Shown: positions 1-6,563 of the stretch, in pieces
Layout: each line of letters begins with the position of its first letter
How positions within the stretch are numbered: position 1 is the stretch's first letter
NCBI GenBank assembly: GCA_947487845.1
Contig: CANKYC010000035.1
Span: 1 to 11,435, forward strand
DNA length: 11,435 nt
Direction: 5' to 3'
DNA from: Rickettsiales bacterium
GTDB lineage: Bacteria > Pseudomonadota > Alphaproteobacteria > Rickettsiales > UBA1997
Notes under the pieces: model-generated
The model's database searches: none
What the model saw: only the letters and a program-made list of their open reading frames with translations
What the model was told of the DNA's origin: nothing
Program-made: the position numbers and the translations under genes

Positions 1-1177
1 AAATAAACGCCAAAACTGATTTTTCGATTTTATCCAAGGCTTCATTAACATGGCTAGATGTAATAATAAGCGGCGGTAAAATTCTTACCACATTATCGCC
101 GGCCGGAATTGTTAATAAGCCATTTTCAATTAGCTTTTTTACAAATTCGGTATTTTCAATTTTATCATCAATTCTGATCCCAAGCATCAAACCAACGCCG
201 CGCACTTCTTTTATGATATTAAAATATTTCATCTCTAAATCCTGAAGTCCGCTTTTTAATTCTTTGGCAACTTGGTTTACATTATTCATAAATTCTGCTT
301 CAAGCATAACATCTAAAACCGATTCGGCTACAGCCATTGCCAGCGGATTTCCACCATAAGTTGTACCGTGAACGCCTAAAGTCATTCCGCTTGCAGCTTC
401 TTTGGTGGCAAGACATGCGCCCAAAGGAAAGCCGCCGGCGATTGCTTTAGCGGTTGAAACAATATCGGGTTTTACGCCGTAATATTCATGAGCAAAAAGA
501 TGTCCCGATCTTCCCATGCCGCATTGTACTTCGTCAAATGCTAGTAATAAACCTTTCTCGGTTGCCAATTCTCTTAATTGGGAAATAAATTCTTTAGTCG
601 AAACTTTAATTCCTTCTTCGCCCTGAATTGGCTCAATCAAAATGCCAGCAGTATTTTCGTCAATCGCATTTCTAACTGCTTCGATATTTCCGAATTCAAC
701 ATTATCAAAACCCGGAAGAGCAGGTTCAAAACCTTCTAAATATTTTTTCTTCGCTGCCGCAGAAATTGTCGCCATCGTTCTGCCATGAAACGCGCCAGTG
801 AAGGTTATAATTCTATATTTATGCGGTTGATTGTGGGTGTAAAAATAACGTCTTATCATTTTGATCGCGCATTCAATGCTTTCGGCGCCCGAATTGCAGA
901 AAAATGCATAATCAGCAAAAGTGTTATCAACCAGTTTTTCAGCGTAATTATTTAGCTCGTTAATGTTGTAGATATTGGAAACGTGCCACAATTTATTGGC
1001 TTGTTTTGTAATCGCCTCGACCATTTTTGGATGACAATGTCCAAGCGCGTTAACCGCAATTCCAGCGCCAAAATCGAGATATTTTTTGTCTTTTGAATAT
1101 AGATAAACTCCCTCGCCGTGAGAAAAAGTGATGTCGAATCTTTTGTGAACGGGAAGAAGTTTTGTCGATGTGGTCAT
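1..1177 (-). CDS. argD: Acetylornithine/N-succinyldiaminopimelate aminotransferase, 3' end off window
   Basis: Class III PLP-dependent aminotransferase that converts N-acetylglutamate semialdehyde and glutamate to N-acetylornithine in cytosolic arginine synthesis; family members often also serve lysine synthesis. I translated the reverse strand from the ATG at 1177-1175. Visible motifs are NSGAES at residues 95-100 (PLP phosphate contact), FDEVQCGMGRSG with Asp215 (pyridine nitrogen contact), and AKAIAGGFPLGA with the Schiff-base Lys244. A GTTYGGNPLA segment follows. The frame is open to base 1 with about 392 codons and no stop. The family is usually about 390-400 residues, so only a few C-terminal residues should be missing. 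The upstream side carries no Shine-Dalgarno sequence, only an A-rich run. The gene diverges from the COQ9-like gene, and both starts flank a 60-bp palindrome. Ornithine aminotransferase is the main alternative; the motifs do not separate the two, but ArgD is likelier in this lineage. Confidence 0.9.
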   Translation of the reverse strand, partial: MTTSTKLLPVHKRFDITFSHGEGVYLYSKDKKYLDFGAGIAVNALGHCHPKMVEAITKQANKLWHVSNIYNINELNNYAEKLVDNTFADYAFFCNSGAESIECAIKMIRRYFYTHNQPHKYRIITFTGAFHGRTMATISAAAKKKYLEGFEPALPGFDNVEFGNIEAVRNAIDENTAGILIEPIQGEEGIKVSTKEFISQLRELATEKGLLLAFDEVQCGMGRSGHLFAHEYYGVKPDIVSTAKAIAGGFPLGACLATKEAASGMTLGVHGTTYGGNPLAMAVAESVLDVMLEAEFMNNVNQVAKELKSGLQDLEMKYFNIIKEVRGVGLMLGIRIDDKIENTEFVKKLIENGLLTIPAGDNVVRILPPLIITSSHVNEALDKIEKSVLAFI

Positions 1178-1183
1178 TTTTTG

Positions 1184-1243
1184 ATTTTAGATTAGAAATT
1201 AGGATTTAGAACTTATTCTAAGTCTTAAATTTAAATCTAAAAT
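1184..1243. repeat. 60-bp imperfect palindrome between divergent genes
   Basis: The outermost 10 bases (1184-1193 and 1234-1243) are perfect inverted copies. Inside them the arms keep pairing to a four-base loop near 1212-1215. Across the 27 inner pairs starting at 1185/1242 I count 22 Watson-Crick pairs, three G-U pairs as read in plus-strand RNA, and two mismatches. The segment fills almost the whole gap between the argD start (1177) and the COQ9-like start (1243 or 1252). It could be an operator, a dispersed palindromic repeat, or a leader hairpin on the plus-strand transcript. Its AT-richness makes some chance pairing expected, but not this length. Confidence 0.7.
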
Positions 1244-1968
1244 TGTTTTTTGTGCTTCTTGATTCATTTGAAACCAGAGAAAAAATTCTGCAAGAATTTC
1301 TAAAAATTTGTCCATTTGACGGATGGAGCAAAACAGCGCTTCTAAAGGCTTTTTCTAAAGCTGGAATTGAAGAAAAATTCAGTGATCTGATTTTTGAAAA
1401 TGGCTTAATTGATTTAGCAGAATTTTATATTGAATATCAAAACCAGAAAGCGCTTGAAAAAATTTCTGAAATTCCAAATTTTCACAACGAAAAAATTCGC
1501 TTAAAAATTCGTCAGGCGCTTTATGCGAGGTTTGAAGTTGAAAAAAATAATCAAATCACGCTTCAAAGATTGATTAATTTTTACATCAATCTTAAAAATT
1601 TTTCTTCGTTCGAAATTGGCGCAAGACCGATGATTAATGGTTTAAAGTCAGGTTACTTGGTTGCAGATTCAATCTGGAAAAGCATTAATGACCAATCAAC
1701 AGATTTTAATTTTTACACAAAAAGATTAACTCTTTCGAAAATTATTTTGCGCAGTTTGCTGGTTTTTGTAAAAGATGAATCGCATGATTTTATTAAAACC
1801 AAAAACTTTATCGATGCACAAATTGAAAAAGTGATGAAGTTTGAAAAAAGAAAACATCAGTTTAAAAAAGCCTTTGAACAGGTGTTTTTAAATGAAGAAG
1901 GCGCAATAAAAACACCAAAAGAATTTGTAAAAGATCTACCGTTTTTTCGGTTGATTAAGTTTAAATAA
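1243..1968 (+). CDS. COQ9 / rpsU-divergent family protein
   Basis: Member of the COQ9 family (TIGR02396 type). The eukaryotic protein is a lipid-binding partner of COQ7 in ubiquinone synthesis; the bacterial role is less clear. Two family signatures are present: PFDGWS at residues 24-29 near the N-terminus, and a C-terminal block with DSIW at 142-145 followed by an STDFNFYTKRL segment at about 152-162. The 241-residue length and mainly helical composition fit. The reading frame opens only with TTG at 1243 or GTG at 1252; there is no in-frame ATG before the family homology and a stop lies at 1219. The TTG sits on the edge of the palindrome, so GTG 1252 is at least as likely. Neither start has a Shine-Dalgarno sequence. 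Arginine codons are mixed, unlike the two defence modules. The family call is firm; the ubiquinone role is inferred. Confidence 0.85.
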   Translation: MFFVLLDSFETREKILQEFLKICPFDGWSKTALLKAFSKAGIEEKFSDLIFENGLIDLAEFYIEYQNQKALEKISEIPNFHNEKIRLKIRQALYARFEVEKNNQITLQRLINFYINLKNFSSFEIGARPMINGLKSGYLVADSIWKSINDQSTDFNFYTKRLTLSKIILRSLLVFVKDESHDFIKTKNFIDAQIEKVMKFEKRKHQFKKAFEQVFLNEEGAIKTPKEFVKDLPFFRLIKFK

Positions 1969-2061
1969 ATAGGCGCTAAAAAAGACTTTGGTATATAAAA
2001 ATTTCTCACCATGAATTTAACCTTGCTTACCTTTTAGTAAGTAAAAATGTAATAAACGACA
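1969..2061 (+). promoter_or_regulatory. Leader region of the R-M genes with small hairpin and minimal ORF
   Basis: This 93-bp gap precedes the methyltransferase. It holds a TATA-rich stretch (about 1991-2000) that could serve as a -10 element, though I see no convincing -35 partner. Downstream, 2023-2030 and 2037-2044 form an 8-bp stem with one G-U pair and a six-base loop. An eight-codon open frame starts with ATG at 2011 and ends with TAG at 2035-2037, inside the hairpin loop and stem. No separate controller (C) protein gene is visible. A regulatory role for the hairpin or mini-ORF is only a suggestion. Confidence 0.3.
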
Positions 2062-3060
2062 ATGAAAAATAATCATAATTTTAAGTTTATTGATCTATTT
2101 GCGGGAGTAGGTGGAATAAGGCTGGGATTTGAAGATATTGGGGAATGTGTTTTTTCTTCTGAATGGGATAAGCATGCACAAATTACCTATGAAACTAATT
2201 TTGGAGATACGCCAAATGGAGATATTACTTTAATAGATGAAAAAGCTATTCCTAGCTTTGATATATTGCTTGGAGGCTTTCCATGTCAGCCATTTTCCAA
2301 TGCTGGTTTAAAAATGGGCTTTGAGGATACAAGGGGCACTCTATTCTTCCACATTGCAAGAATCATCAATCATCACAAACCAAGGATAGTTTTTTTGGAA
2401 AATGTAAAAGGATTAAAGAGTCACAATAAGGGAAATACTTATAGGACTATTCAGAATACTCTAGAAGATATGGGGTATAATGTTTACTCGCAGGTTCTTA
2501 ATGCCAAAGATTTTGGAGTTCCTCAAAACAGAGAGAGAATTTATATAATAGGATTTTTAGATAATGTAGATTTTACCTTCCCAAATCCTTTATTTAAGAA
2601 GATTAAAGTAGGGGATATATTAGAAAATAATGTATCCGAGAAATACACAATATCAGATAGACTTTGGTCTGGTCATCAAAGAAGAAAAAAAGAACATATC
2701 GAAAAGGGAAATGGTTTTGGTTATTCTATGTTTGATAAGGATTCGTTTTATACTAGCACAATTTCAGCCAGATATTACAAAGATGGTTCAGAAATTTTGA
2801 TTAAACAAGAAGGTAGAAATCCAAGAAAATTAACACCTAGAGAAGCGGCGAGATTGCAAGGTTTTCCAGATGATTTTAAGATTGTGGTTAGTGATACTCA
2901 AGCTTATAAACAGTTTGGAAATAGCGTTTGTGTTCCAGTAATAAAAGCTTTGTCTAATCAAATTAAATTGTCACTAGAAAAACCGCGAAAAAAATACAAA
3001 TCAAAGGAACTAGACTTATTCAATTACGCTTATGAAGATAGAAAAATTACAGCTTTCTGA
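2062..3060 (+). CDS. DNA (cytosine-5)-methyltransferase, Dcm/M.EcoRII-like
   Basis: Type II modification enzyme that methylates cytosine C5 using S-adenosylmethionine, protecting host DNA from the nuclease encoded next to it. All core motifs are present in the usual order: motif I DLFAGVGGIRLGF (11-23), motif IV GGFPCQPFS with nucleophile Cys75, motif VI ENVKGL (113-118), motif VIII QNRERIYIIGF (155-165), motif IX around PRKLTPREAARLQGF (254-268) and motif X FGNSVCVPV (285-293). The target-recognition region (about 194-253) has GNGFGY and TISARYYKDGSEIL, which resemble Dcm/M.EcoRII and its CCNGG/CCGG relatives. At 332 residues it lacks the N-terminal helix-turn-helix extension of M.EcoRII or M.SsoII. 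Its last 29 bases overlap the endonuclease gene. Of 17 arginine codons, 16 are AGA/AGG, unlike fabG and trxB nearby, which suggests transfer. The activity is firm; CCWGG specificity is inferred. Confidence 0.95.
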   Translation: MKNNHNFKFIDLFAGVGGIRLGFEDIGECVFSSEWDKHAQITYETNFGDTPNGDITLIDEKAIPSFDILLGGFPCQPFSNAGLKMGFEDTRGTLFFHIARIINHHKPRIVFLENVKGLKSHNKGNTYRTIQNTLEDMGYNVYSQVLNAKDFGVPQNRERIYIIGFLDNVDFTFPNPLFKKIKVGDILENNVSEKYTISDRLWSGHQRRKKEHIEKGNGFGYSMFDKDSFYTSTISARYYKDGSEILIKQEGRNPRKLTPREAARLQGFPDDFKIVVSDTQAYKQFGNSVCVPVIKALSNQIKLSLEKPRKKYKSKELDLFNYAYEDRKITAF

Positions 3061-4069
3061 ACAAAAAACAGATATTAATTTAAAATTCTATTTTTTCTTA
3101 AAGCATATCAACAAGCTAAGCCCAACAAATCGTCAATTAATCTCAGTAATTGAGAATATTAATTTACTTAAATCTAACCCAAGTTCTTTATTGGAGAGCT
3201 TGGAGGGCATATTTGCTAAGTCTCAAACAAAACTTGAGTACATAAAAGAAATGGGCTTGAGACTTGTAGATTCTAAAGATATTGAGCTTTTTGATTTTAG
3301 TTTAAGACTTTATCAGACAAAAGATTTGCTATTAGCGGAAGCAAAAGTTTCTGAAAATATAGATCTTAATCAGCTTTCTAATCTAGACCCACTATCGCTT
3401 GAATATGACAAAATATCAGTTTTAAAACCTTATAAAACAAGGGTTAGTGGTGCATTATTAGCTTTGTTATTTTTTGAGAAGTTGGATAATGAAGAGGTTA
3501 ACTTTATGTCAAAAGACTCTTGTGATCTTATCTCCGATTTAGCCAAGAAGGCTAATAATTTAAAGAAACAAGGCTTGGAATCGAACCAGATATTTATGCT
3601 CATGTTTAGCGAGTCAATAAACCAGTCAATTATATCTGACTCAGGCACAAATTATGAAAGTAGAATACTGTCAGTTTTGAATAAAATAGGCATTGATTAT
3701 GTTAGCAAAACCCATGACAAGAATGATAAAAGTACAGAATATGATTTCTTCTTTGAAATAGATGAAAAAACCTATGGAATAGGAGCCAAGAGAACTTTAA
3801 GAGAAAGATATAAACAATTTATTAAAACCGCTCTAACAAGCAAAATAGACGTTTCTATAGAGATCACGATTGGCTTAGATTTGAATGAAGAAAAAGCTAA
3901 GACGATAATAAATCATGGAACCTATATTTTTGTTTCTGACGAGATATATCAAACCAGAGATTTTTTGAGAAAAATAGATAAGGTTTTTTCAGTTAAAGAA
4001 TTGAATCTTAAAACTCTTAAAAAATTAGGACACACTAAATTCGACAAAGTCGAATTTGATTCAGTATAA
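3032..4069 (+). CDS. Type II restriction endonuclease, EcoRII C-terminal-like
   Basis: Probable restriction partner of the overlapping methyltransferase. The C-terminal region (about 207-345) fits the EcoRII-C layout as I remember it: a helix with Glu209 (NYES), an EYD segment with Asp238, then GIGAKRTLRERYKQF with Lys253 and conserved basic residues. A strand/helix stretch near 275-305 matches the family end. Asp238 and Lys253 are the likely PD-(D/E)XK metal-site residues, with Glu209 as a third candidate. The first 200 or so residues are mostly helical and I do not recognise them. EcoRII itself also has an N-terminal domain, which binds a second site, so a Type IIE enzyme is possible. The ATG at 3032 overlaps the methyltransferase end in another reading frame, so translation may be coupled. 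Nine of ten arginine codons are AGA/AGG. Nuclease by context and motif is likely; the exact family is inferred. Confidence 0.8.
   Translation: MKIEKLQLSEQKTDINLKFYFFLKHINKLSPTNRQLISVIENINLLKSNPSSLLESLEGIFAKSQTKLEYIKEMGLRLVDSKDIELFDFSLRLYQTKDLLLAEAKVSENIDLNQLSNLDPLSLEYDKISVLKPYKTRVSGALLALLFFEKLDNEEVNFMSKDSCDLISDLAKKANNLKKQGLESNQIFMLMFSESINQSIISDSGTNYESRILSVLNKIGIDYVSKTHDKNDKSTEYDFFFEIDEKTYGIGAKRTLRERYKQFIKTALTSKIDVSIEITIGLDLNEEKAKTIINHGTYIFVSDEIYQTRDFLRKIDKVFSVKELNLKTLKKLGHTKFDKVEFDSV
4037..4057 (+). other. Perfect 9-bp hairpin at the 3' end of the endonuclease gene
   Basis: Bases 4037-4045 and 4049-4057 are perfect inverted copies around an AAA loop, ending ten bases before the endonuclease stop codon. 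No run of T follows, so it is not a typical intrinsic terminator. It may slow or protect the transcript between the endonuclease and the CvpA-like gene, or it may simply reflect codon choice. Confidence 0.5.
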
Positions 4070-4086
4070 ACAAGAAATTTAACAAA

Positions 4087-4806
4087 ATGTCATCTAGTCT
4101 AAACATGCTCGATTTGGCTTTTTTAGCCTTCATTTTAATCTTCGTTGTAACAGCTTTCTTTCGCGGTTTTGTCAAAGAAATTTTTGCTTTATTAAACTGG
4201 ATTTTAGCGCTCATATTTTCTTACGTTTTGGCACCTTACGCCGCCGAATTAATCGAAAAATATTCCAAAAATGCTTTAGTTAGCGACATCATAGCGCGCA
4301 GTTTAATTTTCGTTGTAGTGTTTTTTGTATGCGCAATATCAACTTCCAACTTGCGCGATGCGTTAAAAGAAAAAATACCAAAAGCATTTGATCGTTCGCT
4401 TGGCGTATTTTACGGTTTGGTCAAAACTATTCTGGTTTTTGGTTTTATCGTTTCGCTCGCTTTCAATCTTTACGGATTTTTGCTTAACAAAAAAATTGAA
4501 GAATCTTCTGTGGAATTGCCAATTTGGTATAAAGAAGCTAAATCTCACGATATTCTAAAATTTTCTTCCCAAATGCTTGATCCAGCAGTTAAGTTATATT
4601 TTGACGCAGCGTCGAAAAACTTTGAACATGTAATTCCAAAATCAAAGAATCTTGATGAAAAAATCGATGAAGTAATCGACCAAAAAAATTCTAAAAAAGT
4701 CGTTGAAGAAAATTCAGTCGAATTGGAAAAGGCTTTAGAAGATTCGGGCTACAACAAAAAAGACCTCGAAAAAATGAACCGCTTAATGGAAATTATCGGA
4801 AAATAA
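4087..4806 (+). CDS. CvpA family inner-membrane protein
   Basis: Integral membrane protein of the CvpA family, known from colicin V production and later linked to envelope stress tolerance; its molecular activity is unsettled. Four hydrophobic segments are visible at about residues 8-28, 32-52, 68-88 and 108-131. The family signature around FDRSLGVFYGLVKT (101-114) leads into the fourth. Residues 135-239 are charged, probably soluble and partly coiled, as in many alphaproteobacterial members. The start is ATG 4087; Met7 at 4105 is an in-frame alternative that would place the first membrane segment at the very N-terminus. Only 17 bp separate it from the endonuclease stop, with no clear promoter, so it may be transcribed through the R-M genes. 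It leads into fabG 21 bp later. Confidence 0.85.
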   Translation: MSSSLNMLDLAFLAFILIFVVTAFFRGFVKEIFALLNWILALIFSYVLAPYAAELIEKYSKNALVSDIIARSLIFVVVFFVCAISTSNLRDALKEKIPKAFDRSLGVFYGLVKTILVFGFIVSLAFNLYGFLLNKKIEESSVELPIWYKEAKSHDILKFSSQMLDPAVKLYFDAASKNFEHVIPKSKNLDEKIDEVIDQKNSKKVVEENSVELEKALEDSGYNKKDLEKMNRLMEIIGK

Positions 4807-4827
4807 TAACAACTTATAACTAAATTT

Positions 4828-5565
4828 ATGTTCAAGCTTACAGGAAAAAATGCATTAGTAACCGGCGCAACTGGCGGGATTGGATCTGAAATTGCCAAAG
4901 CTTTGGCTAGTCAAGGTGCGAAAGTGGTTTTATCTTCAACTAAAGAAGAAAAATTACAGGAATTAGCGGCAGAAATTGGCGGCGATGTAAAATATGTTGC
5001 CTGTAATTTATCAGATGCGGCGGCGGTTGATGCTTTATTTGACAAGGCGGAAGAACTTGTTGGTCAAATTGATATTTTGGTTTGCAACGCCGGAATCACC
5101 AAAGACAATTTAATTTTACGCATGAAAGATGACGATTTTAATCATGTTTTAGATGTGAATTTAAAATCGACTTTCATTTTAAACCGCAACGCGATTAAAA
5201 AAATGATGCGCCGCAAATATGGTCGCATCATTAATATCGCTTCGGTTGTGGGCGTTACGGGAAATCCGGGACAATGTAATTATGTCGCTTCCAAAGCTGG
5301 CATGATTGGCATGAGTAAATCTTTGGCGCAAGAAGTTGCGACTCGCGGAATTACCATTAACTGCGTTGCTCCCGGTTTTATTCAAAGCCCGATGACGGAT
5401 ATTTTGAATGATGCGCAAAGAGAAGTGATTTTGAATAAAATTCCGGCAGGAAAAATGGGCGAATCTTCCGATATCGCAAAAGCTGTTGCGTTTTTAGCCA
5501 GCGAAGAAGCTTCTTATATAACTGGTCACACTTTGCACGTTAATGGTGGAATGTTCATGAACTAA
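4828..5565 (+). CDS. fabG: 3-oxoacyl-[acyl-carrier-protein] reductase
   Basis: Cytosolic short-chain dehydrogenase that reduces 3-oxoacyl-ACP to 3-hydroxyacyl-ACP with NADPH in type II fatty-acid synthesis. The Rossmann glycine motif TGATGGIG lies at residues 12-19 and NAG at 87-89. The catalytic set is Asn111, Ser139, Tyr152 and Lys156, with the YVASK context intact. The C-terminal block ITGHTLHVNGGMFMN is typical of FabG, and 245 residues is the normal length. The ATG at 4828 places the glycine motif at the usual distance. It follows the CvpA-like gene by 21 bp and precedes trxB by 49 bp on the same strand. Six of seven arginine codons are CGC, marking it as resident sequence. Another SDR such as PhaB is possible because no acp or fabF lies beside it, but FabG is the best fit. 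Confidence 0.88.
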   Translation: MFKLTGKNALVTGATGGIGSEIAKALASQGAKVVLSSTKEEKLQELAAEIGGDVKYVACNLSDAAAVDALFDKAEELVGQIDILVCNAGITKDNLILRMKDDDFNHVLDVNLKSTFILNRNAIKKMMRRKYGRIINIASVVGVTGNPGQCNYVASKAGMIGMSKSLAQEVATRGITINCVAPGFIQSPMTDILNDAQREVILNKIPAGKMGESSDIAKAVAFLASEEASYITGHTLHVNGGMFMN

Positions 5566-5614
5566 ATTATTCGCGATAGATCCCTAAACAAACTTTTTTA
5601 AATTTATAAAAACA

Positions 5615-6556
5615 ATGTCAACAACACATAAAACAAAAGTAGCAATAATCGGCTCCGGCCCCGCAGGCTTTAGCGCCGCAATTTACGCCGCACGCGCCAA
5701 TCATGAACCAATTATGATAAACGGCATTCAACCCGGCGGCCAACTTACAATCACAACTGATGTAGAAAATTACCCCGGTTTTGCTGATGTAATTCAAGGT
5801 CCGTGGTTGATGGAGCAAATGGAAAAACAGGCAATTCACGTTGGAACAAAAATTTTTCACGATCACATTAAAGAAGTTGATTTTTCGGCGCGTCCATTTC
5901 GTTTAATTGGCGAATCTGAAGATATTTTTGAAGCTGATGCGGTAATTATTGCAACTGGCGCGCAAGCAAAATGGCTGGGTTTGGAATCGGAAAAAAAATT
6001 CCAAGGTTTTGGCGTTTCGGGTTGCGCAACTTGCGACGGATTTTTCTTTAAAAATAAAGAAGTAATCGTCGTTGGCGGCGGAAATAGCGCGGTTGAAGAA
6101 GCTTTATATTTAACCAATCACGCCAAAAAAGTTTATGTAGTTCATCGCGGCGAAAAATTTAAAGCCGAAAAAATTCTGCAAGAACGTTTATTTAAAAATC
6201 CAAAAATCGAAGTGATTTGGAATCACGCTTTGGACGAAGTTTTGGGAAGTGAAAATCCAAAATCAGTGACTGGCGCGCGCCTTAAAAACACGGTTGACGG
6301 CTCATTTCGCGAAATGCCAATTGATGGAATTTTTATCGCAATTGGCCACAAACCAAATTCTGATTTATTCAAAAAAACTGACTTAGAAATTGACGCTGAA
6401 GGCTATATTACAACCAAACCAAACTCAACAGCCACAAACATTCCCGGCGTTTTTGCGGCGGGCGACATTCAAGATAAAATCTACCGCCAAGCCGTAACCG
6501 CCGCCGGAAGCGGTTGCATGGCGGCTTTAGAAATTGAAAAATTTTTAGCGCATTAG
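5615..6556 (+). CDS. trxB: Thioredoxin reductase (FAD/NAD(P)-linked)
   Basis: Low-molecular-weight flavoprotein that reduces thioredoxin with a nicotinamide cofactor. The FAD-binding GSGPAG is at residues 13-18, the redox-active CATC at 137-140, and the second nucleotide-binding motif VVGGGNSA at 152-159. The C-terminal FAD signature FAAGD is followed by the YRQAVTAAGSGCMAALEIE segment. At 313 residues it is full length. One oddity is that the usual HRRxxxRA motif, whose arginines grip the NADPH 2'-phosphate, reads HRGEKFKA at 177-184. The second arginine is glycine and the third lysine, so cofactor preference may be weakened or shifted. All eight arginine codons are CGN. The gene ends 7 bp before the DUF262 gene. 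A ferredoxin-NADP reductase of the same fold is excluded by the intact CATC. Confidence 0.93.
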   Translation: MSTTHKTKVAIIGSGPAGFSAAIYAARANHEPIMINGIQPGGQLTITTDVENYPGFADVIQGPWLMEQMEKQAIHVGTKIFHDHIKEVDFSARPFRLIGESEDIFEADAVIIATGAQAKWLGLESEKKFQGFGVSGCATCDGFFFKNKEVIVVGGGNSAVEEALYLTNHAKKVYVVHRGEKFKAEKILQERLFKNPKIEVIWNHALDEVLGSENPKSVTGARLKNTVDGSFREMPIDGIFIAIGHKPNSDLFKKTDLEIDAEGYITTKPNSTATNIPGVFAAGDIQDKIYRQAVTAAGSGCMAALEIEKFLAH

Positions 6557-6563
6557 GTTATTT

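Noticed and set aside
4037..4057. Rho-independent terminator after the endonuclease
   Set aside because: The stem is good but falls inside the coding region and no T-run follows it.
2062..4069. GGWCC or CCGG as the R-M target
   Set aside because: GGTCC occurs near 5798 and CCGG occurs many times in the window, so neither shows the avoidance seen for CCWGG, although a protected genome need not avoid its own site.
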